Below, in pieces: positions 8,287-16,548 of a stretch of 64,000 nucleotides of DNA. The position numbers and the translations under genes are program-made. The notes under the pieces were generated by a model. The model saw only the letters and a list, made by a program, of their open reading frames with translations. It made no database searches and was not told the origin of the DNA. The stretch is from JAFMJV01 sp963814315 (GTDB taxonomy: Bacteria > Chloroflexota > Limnocylindria > Limnocylindrales > CSP1-4), in NCBI GenBank assembly GCA_963814315.1, contig CAWFCG010000001.1, positions 124,001 through 188,000 on the forward strand. Reading direction: 5' to 3'. Numbering within the stretch: position 1 is the stretch's first letter; each line of letters opens with the position of its first letter.

Positions 8287-8883
8287 CTAGGCCGGGCGGC
8301 CGATCGCGAAGAGGTAGCGCGGCTTCTCGCCGTCGGGTAGCTCCAGCAGCTGACACACGGCACGGTCGTCGAATGAGCCGACGGGCACGGCCCCAAGGCC
8401 CAGCGCCACTGCCTGCAGCAGCAGGTTCTGACCAGCGTGGCCGGCTTCAAGGTCCGCATATCGGATCGCACGATCCTCGCCGTGACGCCCAGAGACGCGC
8501 CCCGGCACGATGCTGAAGATGACCACCAGCGGGGCACTGCCGATGAACGGCTGGCCCCCGGTGGCCTCCTCCAGGCGCGCCCGCAGGTCTGCGTCCTCAA
8601 GGGTGGCGAGGGCATGCTCGTCGGGCACGTAGCGGGCGAGGCCGGCGGCAGTGACGACGTAGGTCTCCAGGGCCTTGAGATTGCTGGCAGAAGGGGCGGT
8701 ACGTCGACCGTCTTGGTGGGTGACGCCCTGCGCGGCCCACAGCAGCTGCCCGATCTCGGCCGGCATCAGGGTGTCGGCTTGGAACTCGCGCACGGTGTGA
8801 CGCTGGGCCAGCGCTGCTTCCAGGGCCATGCTGCCCTCGGTCCGTGGCGGGGGCAGCGGTGTGGACGAGCGTGATGTCTGCAT
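8287..8883 (-). CDS. Nitroreductase family protein (SagB/ThcOx-like)
   Basis: 198 residues from ATG 8881-8883. The text LPPPRTEGSMALEAAL then LAQRHTVREF is the usual opening of the SagB-type nitroreductases, followed by IGQLLWAAQGVTH, a substrate/FMN segment RTAPSASNLKALETYVV, and LEAGHAGQNLLLQAVALGLG, the FMN-binding helix. These are FMN oxidoreductases; some dehydrogenate azolines in peptide natural products, but there are no peptide-biosynthesis neighbours here, so a stand-alone reductase is more likely. The start could also be at 8925. It diverges from a GNAT gene with 71 bases between starts. Confidence 0.85.
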   Translation of the reverse strand: MQTSRSSTPLPPPRTEGSMALEAALAQRHTVREFQADTLMPAEIGQLLWAAQGVTHQDGRRTAPSASNLKALETYVVTAAGLARYVPDEHALATLEDADLRARLEEATGGQPFIGSAPLVVIFSIVPGRVSGRHGEDRAIRYADLEAGHAGQNLLLQAVALGLGAVPVGSFDDRAVCQLLELPDGEKPRYLFAIGRPA

Positions 8884-8938
8884 CGGCCCATCGTGGCAGG
8901 CTGAACACGTCGACGATAGGGCCATCGGTCGCGTCGGG

Positions 8939-8944
8939 TAGGCT
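8939..8944 (+). promoter_or_regulatory. -10 box of a probable leaderless promoter for a GNAT gene
   Basis: TAGGCT ten bases before the ATG at 8955, which has no ribosome binding site. The same hexamer stands six bases before the starts at 16561 and 53823. Confidence 0.4.
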
Positions 8945-8954
8945 GCGTGGACAG

Positions 8955-9581
8955 ATGGACGCCGAGACCACCGTCATCCAACTTGGCCTTCCGGAGCATC
9001 TGCGCTGGGCCGGTGTGATCTTGTTCGACGATGCCTTTGGCGACAAATTGCGGATCGCTATCCCCGACCGGGAGAGGCGCCTCGCATTCATGGCCCGCGT
9101 CTTGTCCGGCCAACACGCGGTGGTGGCCAGACGCGGAGACGACCTGCTGGGCATGCTCGGGCTCAGCTCCGGTGGTGGCCGCTACCACGGCGGCCTCCTG
9201 GACGTCACCTGGGACCCACGCCCCTATCGCGACCTGCTCGGCCTCCGCGGCTCCCTCCGGGCTGTGCTGGGGCTTCGCTTCGCCGAGCACCATCCGGCGG
9301 CCGATGAGCTCTACGTCGATGGCGTAGCGGTGGCGCCCGCGGAACGGGGAGAGGGCATCGGTACGCGGCTGCTGCAAGAAGCGGTCACCGTGGCTCGCGA
9401 GGACGGCCTACGCTGGCTGCGCCTCCATGTCGTCGACACCAACCCGCGTGCGCAGGCGCTGTACGAACGCCTGGGGTTCCGTGTCGCGAGGGTGGAGAAG
9501 ACTCGGCCCCTGGAACGTTGGCTGGGCTACGGCGCCATCATCTCCATGGAGCTGCCGGTGGCGGGCAGCGATCGAGCCTGA
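8955..9581 (+). CDS. GNAT family N-acetyltransferase
   Basis: 208 residues from ATG 8955. The C-terminal half carries the full GNAT signature: LYVDGVAVAPAERGEGIGTR (strand 4 and the acetyl-CoA pyrophosphate loop RGEGIGTR) followed by LHVVDTNPRAQALYERLGF. The N-terminal half is divergent, so the acceptor substrate is unknown. An earlier in-frame start at 8844 would overlap the divergent nitroreductase and is not supported. Confidence 0.85.
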   Translation: MDAETTVIQLGLPEHLRWAGVILFDDAFGDKLRIAIPDRERRLAFMARVLSGQHAVVARRGDDLLGMLGLSSGGGRYHGGLLDVTWDPRPYRDLLGLRGSLRAVLGLRFAEHHPAADELYVDGVAVAPAERGEGIGTRLLQEAVTVAREDGLRWLRLHVVDTNPRAQALYERLGFRVARVEKTRPLERWLGYGAIISMELPVAGSDRA

Positions 9582-9668
9582 TCCGGCTCAGGCGACGATC
9601 GGGCCGTGAAACGGCACGCGGCGCCGGCGACGATCCGCACGGGCACGCTCGGCTCTGGCAGCGTCCGG

Positions 9669-10100
9669 TCAGGCGACTGCCACGATGGGCTCGCGGCGCC
9701 GTTCCTGCTTGATGACCTCATTGGCCATCTGCGCCAGGCGGGGCAGCGCGGACAGCGCGAAGCCGATGCCGAGGCCCTGGAGTTCTTCGTACTCCATGCC
9801 GCGATAGTCACCGCGAGCGGCCACGGCACACATCTCGTCATACAGCTCCGGCCATGCGACCGCGCGACGCCGGTAGCAGAAACGGACGAACTCGACCGCC
9901 TCCGCGTCGGGATCGACGACGGCCCCGGGATCGATGACGACATCGAAGCCGCTGACGTGACGCTCTTCTCCTGTCTCGGGCAGTGCGTTGCCCAGCCGCT
10001 CTATCGACACCCTCTCCCACCTTCCGGGCGCGCCGAAGCGCCCCCGTGTTGAAACGATCCATACGATCTCGCCGTCGCAGCTCGATGACTGACATGACAC
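9669..10100 (-). CDS. Hypothetical protein, about 143 residues
   Basis: I do not recognise the family. The start is uncertain; GTG 10098-10100 is the longest choice and no good ribosome site is seen. The product is soluble with an acidic middle (FDVVIDPGAVVDPDAEAVEF) and a helical C-terminus. It converges with the GNAT gene over an 87-base spacer that holds only a weak CCGT-GAAA-ACGG hairpin. Confidence 0.5.
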   Translation of the reverse strand: MSCQSSSCDGEIVWIVSTRGRFGAPGRWERVSIERLGNALPETGEERHVSGFDVVIDPGAVVDPDAEAVEFVRFCYRRRAVAWPELYDEMCAVAARGDYRGMEYEELQGLGIGFALSALPRLAQMANEVIKQERRREPIVAVA

Positions 10101-10330
10101 GGCGCCTTCAGCCCGTTCAGGGACGTCCGCAGACCCCCTGGGCTATCCCTCTCTCGCCCTCCCAGCACATCGTCTGAGTGGCTGCTGCGATGATACGGCC
10201 GACCCTCCGCGGGGCGCTAGGGCGTCGTCCACGAAGTTGTCCACGACCTTGTCCACATCAACTTGTGGTGGTGGCATCTGGTGACGCCCGGCAGGGTTCG
10301 GGTGGGCCACAAGGACCTCGCCGCGGTGGT
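10101..10330. other. 230-base non-coding stretch with three tandem DnaA-box-like 9-mers
   Basis: TCGTCCACG (10225), TTGTCCACG (10237) and TTGTCCACA (10249) lie on one strand at an exact 12-base period. The last matches the high-GC DnaA box. There is no dnaA, dnaN or AT-rich unwinding stretch nearby, so this is not a convincing origin. Nothing else is recognised between the dgcA stop and the start of the unknown gene. Confidence 0.4.
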
Positions 10331-11389
10331 TCAGCGGGCGGCGTTCGCCGATATTCCGAGACCAGGCTCGGAGGTCAGTTGCCAGCGGCAGTCGTCACCC
10401 AACTCAAGGCCGCCGAAGGGATCGTCGACCAGCATCAGGTTGCCATCCAGATCGAGCCAGTCGACCTCGCTGGCAACCATGGCACCGGCGGCCACACCGA
10501 TCGTGGACTCGACCATGCAGCCGAGCATGACCTTCATGTGAAGCTCACGCGCCTTGCGGATCATGCGCAGCGCGGGGCCGATGCCGCCGCACTTGGCCAG
10601 CTTGACCACGACGCCATCGACGACACCCTGCAGCATCGGCAGGTCCTCGGGGAAGACGGCCAATTCGTCGGCCATGATGGGCAGGCTGGAGCGCTCCTTG
10701 AGCCAGCGCAGCTCCGGAAGCATGCGCGCCTTGAAAGGCTGCTCGATCAGCTCCACGCCGAGACGCTCGAGCTCGGGGATGAGCGCAGCCGCCTGTTCCG
10801 GCTGCCAGCCGGTGTTGGCATCGACGCGCAGTGGACCGCTGAAGACCGCTCGCACCGCCTCCAGCGTCTCGATATCGGCCGGACCGCCGACCTTGATCTT
10901 GAGGGCCGGGAAGTGAGCCGCCTCCCGCGCGCGCTCGGCCACCGTGGCTGGGTCATCGATGCCCAGCGAGTAGTCGGTCGGGGGTAGGTCGACAGAGGTG
11001 CCCAGAAGCTGCCAGATGGGCAAGCCCAGGGACTTGCCGGCGATGTCGTGGAGCGCCATGTCGATGGCGGCCTTGGCCCCGCCGTGGTTGCCCAGGGCAT
11101 CGGTCATCACATCGGCCGAGCGCTCCAGCCAGGCCAATACCTCGGTCCGCTCACTCGGAAGCGGGCCCAACTGCTCGAGCGTCCCGACCAAGCGCGGCAG
11201 CACGGCCTCGACGGTCCCGATGGTCTCACCGTAGTAGGCCAGCGAGTTGCTCTCACCCAGGCCCTCGAGGTCTTCGTACCGAAGGTGCGACACGACGATC
11301 TGCGAGGAATCGGGGTCCTCTGTGCGGGCGATCCTGAAGGGGACACGCAAGGACAGGCCGATCACCTCGGTGTCAAGCTGGAACGTCAT
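10331..11389 (-). CDS. dgcA: Enolase-superfamily racemase, probable N-acetyl-D-glutamate racemase DgcA
   Basis: 352 residues from ATG 11387-11389, six bases after AGGAG. All acid-base and metal residues of muconate-lactonizing/dipeptide-epimerase enzymes are present in order: ALKIKVGG (KxK lysines), LRVDANTGW (Asp), LIEQPF (Glu), LPIMADE (Asp) and VVVKLAKCGGIG (second catalytic Lys). Automatic annotation would say dipeptide epimerase. The gene overlaps the upstream DUF1611 gene by 17 bases; in published work that pairing is DgcN (D-Glu N-acetyltransferase) with DgcA, which turns N-acetyl-D-Glu into N-acetyl-L-Glu. The assignment rests on that pairing. Confidence 0.72.
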   Translation of the reverse strand: MTFQLDTEVIGLSLRVPFRIARTEDPDSSQIVVSHLRYEDLEGLGESNSLAYYGETIGTVEAVLPRLVGTLEQLGPLPSERTEVLAWLERSADVMTDALGNHGGAKAAIDMALHDIAGKSLGLPIWQLLGTSVDLPPTDYSLGIDDPATVAERAREAAHFPALKIKVGGPADIETLEAVRAVFSGPLRVDANTGWQPEQAAALIPELERLGVELIEQPFKARMLPELRWLKERSSLPIMADELAVFPEDLPMLQGVVDGVVVKLAKCGGIGPALRMIRKARELHMKVMLGCMVESTIGVAAGAMVASEVDWLDLDGNLMLVDDPFGGLELGDDCRWQLTSEPGLGISANAAR

Positions 11390-12461
11390 CGGCATCTCCT
11401 TGGAGTGAGGCGCGGAGCTCGGCAAAGAGCCGGTCCGGGCCAAAGCGATATGGGTCATCGACGGGCAGGCCGGTCTCGACGGCGACCCGTTCGATCTCTG
11501 TACGTGCGGCCACGTCCGATAGCAGCGCGGTGTTGAGGGCGATGGCCGCCACCCGTGACGGCGCGACCGCGTTGGCCACCAGTTCGTAGAGGCGGATGTT
11601 GTCTGGCAGCGATAGGGTGGGCGAAGCGACACCGGTGTTCTGCTCCCAACCGAAGTGGCCGCTGCGGCCAGGCTGGTGCACCAGCACCATGGCGTGCGGC
11701 GTGGTGCCATGGACGAGACCCAGGGTGACGGCCGAATAGGCGGGATGATCGATGGAACCCTGCCCCTCGACGAAGATCCAGTCGCCCATCTGCTCCGCCT
11801 GCTCGACGAGCCACTCCGCGGTGCCGTTGATGAAGTCGCTGATGACGCGGTCGACCGAGACGCCCCAACCCTCGATCATGATGCCCGTCTGGCCGGTGGG
11901 TACGAAAGTAGCCGAGAGGCCGGCGGCCTGCGCGGCGCGACGGAGCTCGAGGGCCACCGTCATCTTGCCGATGGCGCAGTCGGTGCCCACGGTAAGGATC
12001 ACGTGTTTGCCGGGGCCGTGCTTGCGCCCCATGGTCACCTCGTGCCGTTCCGGAGGGCGACGATGGTCGATGAGCTCGACGCCATGCGCCGCGGCGAGGG
12101 CCGTGAACTCGGGGTCATCCGAGACGAACTCGTGGAGGCCACTGACGATGTCGAGCCCGTGGTCGATGGCGTCGGCGATGATGGCGCGCCACTCGGGTGG
12201 GATCTTGCCGCCCTGCGGTGCGGTGCCGATGAGGAGTGCCGACGGCGCCAGCGGCAACGCCTCGGCCAGGGTGGCTACGATGGGAGCGGCATGCTCCTGG
12301 CCCAGCCAATCGGCGACGTCGCGCCCGGCGTGGGTACTATCCAGCACTGCCACCACGTGATCGCGGCCGTACTTGATGACACCCATGGCCGTCTTTGAGC
12401 CGGGCTCCCCGAACTGCCCCTCGGCCAGGACCAGGTATCGACGACGGTTCTCAGCGTCCAC
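11373..12461 (-). CDS. dgcN: DUF1611 protein, probable D-glutamate N-acetyltransferase DgcN
   Basis: 362 residues from GTG 12459-12461. The N-terminal 140 residues form the Rossmann-like domain of the family; residues 159-168 are the P-loop GTDCAIGKMT, the hallmark of the C-terminal DUF1611 domain. Members next to DgcA acetylate D-glutamate so that the product can be racemised and enter L-glutamate metabolism. The 17-base overlap with dgcA implies translational coupling in one mRNA. No dedicated regulator (dgcR) is visible; the tRNA terminator lies between this gene and tRNA-Glu. Alternative: another acyl-amino-acid substrate. Confidence 0.7.
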   Translation of the reverse strand: MDAENRRRYLVLAEGQFGEPGSKTAMGVIKYGRDHVVAVLDSTHAGRDVADWLGQEHAAPIVATLAEALPLAPSALLIGTAPQGGKIPPEWRAIIADAIDHGLDIVSGLHEFVSDDPEFTALAAAHGVELIDHRRPPERHEVTMGRKHGPGKHVILTVGTDCAIGKMTVALELRRAAQAAGLSATFVPTGQTGIMIEGWGVSVDRVISDFINGTAEWLVEQAEQMGDWIFVEGQGSIDHPAYSAVTLGLVHGTTPHAMVLVHQPGRSGHFGWEQNTGVASPTLSLPDNIRLYELVANAVAPSRVAAIALNTALLSDVAARTEIERVAVETGLPVDDPYRFGPDRLFAELRASLQGDADDVPA

Positions 12462-12520
12462 GGGCGGTCTCTCTGTGCATGATCCGACTGTAGCGAAGTC
12501 GCCCCGCGGCAGACAGAAGT

Positions 12521-12548
12521 ACGCCCCCGGGGCGCGGTCCGGGGGCGT
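12521..12548 (-). terminator. Terminator hairpin downstream of tRNA-Glu
   Basis: Perfect 10-bp stem ACGCCCCCGG / CCGGGGGCGT (12521-12530 and 12539-12548) around an 8-base loop, just 12 bases after the tRNA 3' end on the minus strand and before the dgcN start. The minus-strand sequence after it is modestly T-rich. Confidence 0.6.
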
Positions 12549-12560
12549 GGGGATATTCGT

Positions 12561-12637
12561 TGGTACCGCATACCGGATTCGAACCGGTGATCTCCGCCTT
12601 GAGAGGGCGGTGTCCTGGGCCTCTAGACGAATGCGGC
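12561..12637 (-). tRNA. tRNA-Glu (anticodon CTC), CCA encoded
   Basis: The minus strand folds into a full cloverleaf: acceptor GCCGCAT paired with ATGCGGT (one G-U pair), D-arm GTCTAGAGGCCCAGGAC, anticodon stem CCGCC/GGCGG with loop CTCTCAA giving anticodon CTC, T-arm ACCGG-TTCGAAT-CCGGT, and a genomic ACCA end. It reads GAG, a very frequent codon in this GC-rich genome. It has its own promoter and terminator. No integrase or attachment-site duplication is seen next to it. Confidence 0.95.
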
Positions 12638-12650
12638 TCGTTGCCAGATT

Positions 12651-12680
12651 AGGTTAGCCGACCTTCGCCGACTCTGTCCA
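12651..12680 (-). promoter_or_regulatory. Promoter of tRNA-Glu
   Basis: On the minus strand TGGACA (12680-12675), an 18-base spacer, and TAACCT (12656-12651), ending 13 bases before the tRNA 5' base. The form fits other promoters in this window with an 18-base spacer and TANNCT -10 box. Confidence 0.6.
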
Positions 12681-13182
12681 CCAGCGGTGTCGTTGATCGG
12701 GGATCCTGTCCGCGCCAACGGTTCAGTGACTTCGTCAGTCTCGCGCGCCGTCACAGTCTCGCGCGTCGTCACAGTCTCGCGTGCGCCCACCCGGGTCCCG
12801 AGGGGATCGATCCCGCCACACGGCACCGAGCCCGCCGCCACTTGCTCGCGCTGGATTCCTCGTCACATGTCGCCGCCGGTGCCGCTAGGGCTGGTTTCCG
12901 ATCGGCGGGGCTGTGCGCGATCGCATCCATATCCAGCTTGGCTACATATCCGGACCTCTTGACTGTTCCGAATGGATGGCCATGCAGACTGCTCGGTCGT
13001 CAACCAGCAGATCCGTTTCTAACGGCCGCAGGCCCGACAAGTGGCAAAGAAGTGAGCCGACGGCCGACGCCACGAGCACTCGGCGGCGGGAGTCACCAAG
13101 GCGCGGCCGGTGTCGCCCAGGCACTACGGGCGGCGGGACTCAAGAAGGCGCGGCGGGCGATGCCCCACACCGGCGGGCCGCC
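12681..13182. other. About 500 bases without a recognised gene
   Basis: The only structure I see is an 18-base tandem repeat at 12736-12789. Short open frames exist on both strands, but none resembles a known protein or has a ribosome site. The motif AAGAAGTGAGCCGACGGCCG near 13048 resembles the AAGAAGTCGGCCG motif found at 44088 and 46594 after decayed HTH genes, so this spacer may also hold old gene debris. Confidence 0.4.
12736..12789. repeat. 18-base tandem repeat, three copies
   Basis: CAGTCTCGCGCGCCGTCA, CAGTCTCGCGCGTCGTCA and a diverged CAGTCTCGCGTGCGCCCA follow each other without gap. It lies upstream of the tRNA-Glu promoter on the minus strand; function unknown. Confidence 0.7.
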
Positions 13183-14079
13183 CTACAGGCGGTGGTGCTC
13201 CAGGAACGATCGGATAGTGTCAGCGACCTGATCGAAGGCCTGCTCGCCAAGTACGGCGCCGTAGTGTGAATGGGCGCCGAAGGGCTGGTACTCCGCTCCC
13301 AGCCACTCGGCCAGTCGGGCGCTGTCAGCCTCGGCGAATTGGCGGTCCAGCCCAGCACCGATCACGAGCGTGGGCACGTCGGGCAGCTTGTCGCGATCAA
13401 CGTAGACACCGGCCAGCATCTGCCGACGCGCGGCGCCGCTCTCAGCCCCCAGGAGGTGCTGGATGCGACGCACGTCGGCCAGCGTCAGGTCCGGGTTCTG
13501 CCGTTGCACCTGCTCGTCACTGCCGGCCCAGTCGATGAGCTCAGCCTGGTAGAAGGCCGGCACCAACCGGATCACATGGGACGGCGGCACCGGGCGCAGC
13601 GGCGCCGGGATGGCCGGGCTCACCAGGACGAGTGCGTCGACCTGGTGGCCTTCCGCCAGCTTCATCGCCAGCAGGCCGCCGAGGCCGTGACCGACGACGA
13701 CGGCCGGGCGCTCGAGCGCCTCGAAGCCGGCCACCGCATCTTCAAGATAAGTCTGGACGTCGAGTTCCTCGATGGGTGCCGTCTGCGACCAGAAGTGGGC
13801 CCGCAAGTTGAGGGCATGCCCCTCCCAGCCACGCTGGGCGAAGTAGCGCAGATACGCCTCCCACAGCCAGGAGCCGCCCAGCTCCCCATGGAGGTAGTAC
13901 AGCGGCCGCCGGCGTGATCGACGCTCAGGCAGCCAGGACTCGACATACAGCCCGCGCTCCTCGAGCACGATCTCATCCTTGCGCACGGGCTTGCCCGGCG
14001 GGCGACCGAGGTCCGTTCTGTCACCACCTCGCCCGTTCCCGGCGATGGCGGCTGCTCCCTTCGGGAGGTCCGGGTCCAT
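13183..14079 (-). CDS. Alpha/beta-hydrolase fold protein lacking the nucleophile serine
   Basis: 298 residues from ATG 14077-14079 (AGGGGAG nine bases upstream). The fold is clear: PLYYLHGELGGSWLW (oxyanion loop HG), the nucleophile elbow VVVGHGLGGLLAMK at residues 127-140, LVIGAGLDRQF (acid Asp) and GAHSHYGAVLGE (His). In active relatives the elbow is G-x-S-x-G; here residue 132 is Gly, so the usual covalent mechanism is impossible. It may bind ligand only or use another mechanism, or be a recent loss of function. It lies 35 bases after the DUF1015 gene, likely one operon. Confidence 0.8.
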   Translation of the reverse strand: MDPDLPKGAAAIAGNGRGGDRTDLGRPPGKPVRKDEIVLEERGLYVESWLPERRSRRRPLYYLHGELGGSWLWEAYLRYFAQRGWEGHALNLRAHFWSQTAPIEELDVQTYLEDAVAGFEALERPAVVVGHGLGGLLAMKLAEGHQVDALVLVSPAIPAPLRPVPPSHVIRLVPAFYQAELIDWAGSDEQVQRQNPDLTLADVRRIQHLLGAESGAARRQMLAGVYVDRDKLPDVPTLVIGAGLDRQFAEADSARLAEWLGAEYQPFGAHSHYGAVLGEQAFDQVADTIRSFLEHHRL

Positions 14080-14114
14080 CCTGTAGCTCTCCCCTCTTCC
14101 CGGGGCCCGCTCCC

Positions 14115-15413
14115 TTACCACTCGTGTGGGCTGAGCAGGAGCCCGGTCGGCGCCTTGGGATCGAAATAGGTCGACTTCTGGGGCATGACCTCGCCGGCGC
14201 CTGCCACCAGCGCGATGGCCGCGGGCGGCATCTCGTGGAGCAGGAAGGCAGCCGATGCCTCCTCGTCAGTGACCTGCGTGGTCGCATCGGCAGCGTCCTT
14301 GACATACCAGAGGCGTCCCTCGGCAGCCATGGTAGTGGCGTCATCGCCGTAGGCGTGCTCGATGATCACACTGAGCGCGTTGACGTCCAGCCCCCTGGAG
14401 CCGACCGAGAGGCTCGGTTCGAGGAGCACGTCGACCGCAGCACGATCGACGGTCAGGATGGCAGCCAGGCCTCGCGTGAACAGGCCGATGCGGCCGCTGC
14501 CGGTCGCCCCCGAGTCGAACTCGACCGGCTTAGCCACCCGAGCCAGCAGCGTGTCACGGTCCGGCAGCCGTTCGATCCCCGCAAATGGCATCACTCGCTC
14601 CAGCAGGTCCTCGCCACAGGGAAACCCGCGGATGACACGATGGGTCGGCAGCGCCGGTGGGGACTGGTCAAGTGGGTAGATGAGCGCCAGCAGATAATCC
14701 CATGCCGGGTCAGCGTCAGCATCTCGATCGGCCTCGTGGTCGGCACGGTACTTCAGCGCGGTCTCATAGCGATGATGCCCGTCCGCGATCGTCAGCGGCG
14801 CGCCGGACATCAGTTCCAGCACCGGCTCGGCCGCGACGGCGTTACGGATCCAGAGCCGGTGGCGCACACCGTCGGCAGTCGTCGCCCCAGCGTCCGGGAC
14901 GCCCTCGGTGAGCGCCAACAGGGCCGCCGAAGTCGCAGCCGGGTCGGACCCGGCCAGGAAGACGAGCGGGCTGGTGTTGAGGCAGGTGGCCTCCAGCAGC
15001 GCATAGCGATCCGCTTTGGGCCCGCCATGGGTGTTCTCATGCGGCAGCACGCCAGCACCGGGACCGTATTCCTCAAGACGGAGGCGGCAGAAGAGCCCGG
15101 TCGCAGACTGTTCACGACCCTCAGCATCGGTCCAACGCATCTCGTGGACGGTCACCGTCGGCTCGGTGTCCTTGACCAGGACCCCGACCTCACGCCACTC
15201 GTCGAGGGTAGCTGCGGCAGCCGCGTAGTCGGGGGCGTCGGCTGCACCAAGGTCGGCCGGCAACTCGATGCGCACGATGTTGTGCGGGTCACGATCGAGC
15301 AGTGCCAGACGGTCAGCGGGACTGATGATGTCGTAGGGCGGCGCAAGCACCGCCGAGAGGTCGGCGGCAGTCGCGTCGAACCGCAAGGCGCGGAATGGAC
15401 GGAGTTTGGGCAC
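14115..15413 (-). CDS. DUF1015 family protein
   Basis: 432 residues from GTG 15411-15413. The start PKLRPFRALRFD, the APPYDIISPADRLALLDRD segment and the IADGHHRYETALKYR segment near residue 230 identify the DUF1015 (SerC-linked, ParB-like fold in its N-terminus) family. Biochemistry is not settled for most members; the one best-known idea is a kinase-like or serine-related role. A TACCAT box six bases before the GTG suggests a leaderless message. The downstream hydrolase-fold gene follows closely. Confidence 0.85.
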   Translation of the reverse strand: MPKLRPFRALRFDATAADLSAVLAPPYDIISPADRLALLDRDPHNIVRIELPADLGAADAPDYAAAAATLDEWREVGVLVKDTEPTVTVHEMRWTDAEGREQSATGLFCRLRLEEYGPGAGVLPHENTHGGPKADRYALLEATCLNTSPLVFLAGSDPAATSAALLALTEGVPDAGATTADGVRHRLWIRNAVAAEPVLELMSGAPLTIADGHHRYETALKYRADHEADRDADADPAWDYLLALIYPLDQSPPALPTHRVIRGFPCGEDLLERVMPFAGIERLPDRDTLLARVAKPVEFDSGATGSGRIGLFTRGLAAILTVDRAAVDVLLEPSLSVGSRGLDVNALSVIIEHAYGDDATTMAAEGRLWYVKDAADATTQVTDEEASAAFLLHEMPPAAIALVAGAGEVMPQKSTYFDPKAPTGLLLSPHEW

Positions 15414-15419
15414 GCGGGA

Positions 15420-15425
15420 ATGGTA
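15420..15425 (-). promoter_or_regulatory. -10 box of a probable leaderless promoter for the DUF1015 gene
   Basis: TACCAT on the minus strand, six bases before the GTG at 15413; no ribosome site in between. Confidence 0.45.
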
Positions 15426-15493
15426 GCGACGATAAGCAAATTGGGCCGAGACGAAGCTCGCTACGGCTCGACGACGAAGCTTGCTACGGCTCG

Positions 15494-16438
15494 CTAGGGC
15501 TCGGGACAGGCCGGGATGGCGTCCCGGTGGCGCCACGGATATGCCGTCGAGGCGTACCGCACATAGAGACTCAGCCAGCGGATACCGGGACGCGATAACA
15601 GCGTCGGCCGGATCTGCGAGGCCACCGTCACGTCCTTGCCAACCGATACGTTCGTCCGGCAGGTGCCGAGGAGCACCACGCGCGCCGCGGCGCGCTCGCT
15701 GATCTGGACGTGCTCGAAGCCTGTGGTGCCGGACGCCACGAAGCGCAAACCGCGCCGGCGCTCCACTTGGGTAGGCCCGGCGTAGAGCCGCAGCAACGCG
15801 CTCTCGGTCCGGCGCTGGCTGGGCACCTCACGCGTGACGGCCACCACATATGGCGGGTCCGAACGGGCGACCGCACTGCGATCGACGAAGTAGACCTTGG
15901 CCGGGACACGAGCGAATGCCGTGGAGACATCGACGACGAAGCGGCTTGGCTTCGTGAGTCGCATGCTGCGAAGGATCCTGGCCTGGCGCATGAGACCGAT
16001 CCCGACGGATACGTCCGCTTCGTAGTCGCCAAGCAGGACGACCTGGGCGACGTTGGGCAAGGCGTACGCTCGACGTGCCGGCCGCAAGGTGCTGCCGGAC
16101 GGCGGTTGTTGCTGGTGGGCCACGGCCGGCTCGAAACGGACTCGCAGGAAGGCGTTGCCCTGGACCCGGGCTGGCAGGTCCGAGGGGTCCAGTCGCAGAT
16201 CCTTGACCCAGCGCACGGTGGCCACATCGGGCGGCGGGCCCTTGAACTCGAATACGATGCGGTCGTAACCCGAATGGTGCGCGGCTCGGATGTCGACGAG
16301 GGTCGAGACACGAGTGCCTGCCACCGATGCCCCGGAGGCCTCCATCCCTGTCGCCCACGAGCCGCTGCTGACGACCAGACTGGCGCTCACGACGACGGCC
16401 ATGAGCATGCGACGATGTAGGACCGCTCGATGCGCCAT
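15494..16438 (-). CDS. Exported AMIN-like / GerMN domain protein
   Basis: 314 residues from ATG 16436-16438. A signal peptide (LMAVVVSASLVVSSGSWATG) is followed by an AMIN-like domain (RAAHHSGYDRIVFEF ... RFVVDVS) at about residues 45-175. A GerMN-like domain (LLRLYAGPTQVERRRGLRF, then a valine-rich stretch) occupies about 210-295. This two-domain layout is common in Gram-positive-type and Chloroflexota envelopes, where it is thought to act at the cell surface, perhaps with peptidoglycan. No lipobox cysteine is seen. Confidence 0.75.
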   Translation of the reverse strand: MAHRAVLHRRMLMAVVVSASLVVSSGSWATGMEASGASVAGTRVSTLVDIRAAHHSGYDRIVFEFKGPPPDVATVRWVKDLRLDPSDLPARVQGNAFLRVRFEPAVAHQQQPPSGSTLRPARRAYALPNVAQVVLLGDYEADVSVGIGLMRQARILRSMRLTKPSRFVVDVSTAFARVPAKVYFVDRSAVARSDPPYVVAVTREVPSQRRTESALLRLYAGPTQVERRRGLRFVASGTTGFEHVQISERAAARVVLLGTCRTNVSVGKDVTVASQIRPTLLSRPGIRWLSLYVRYASTAYPWRHRDAIPACPEP

Positions 16439-16548
16439 GAAACCAATCCCCGTGCGGATCTGACTCTCTCGCGTGGATGTTCTCGCCGCCTTGCACAGGG
16501 CGCAAGTGCCAAGCGGGGCGAAGATGCAGCATCGTGGTCGGGACCCAG

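Noticed and set aside
8269..9154. Overlapping frames on both strands around the nitroreductase and GNAT genes
   Set aside because: Only the frames with family motifs and supported starts are kept; the rest are shadows.
10101..10330. Chromosomal replication origin
   Set aside because: Three DnaA-like boxes exist, but there is no AT-rich stretch and no dnaA, dnaN, rpmH or parAB gene in the window.
12561..13182. Integrated element next to tRNA-Glu
   Set aside because: No integrase, no duplicated tRNA 3' end and no phage-like genes are seen in the spacer.
13914..15497. Very long open frame on the plus strand opposite the DUF1015 and hydrolase-fold genes
   Set aside because: It is a GC-rich antisense shadow: it covers well-recognised minus-strand proteins, has no family resemblance and is rich in Arg/Gly/His as expected for such frames.
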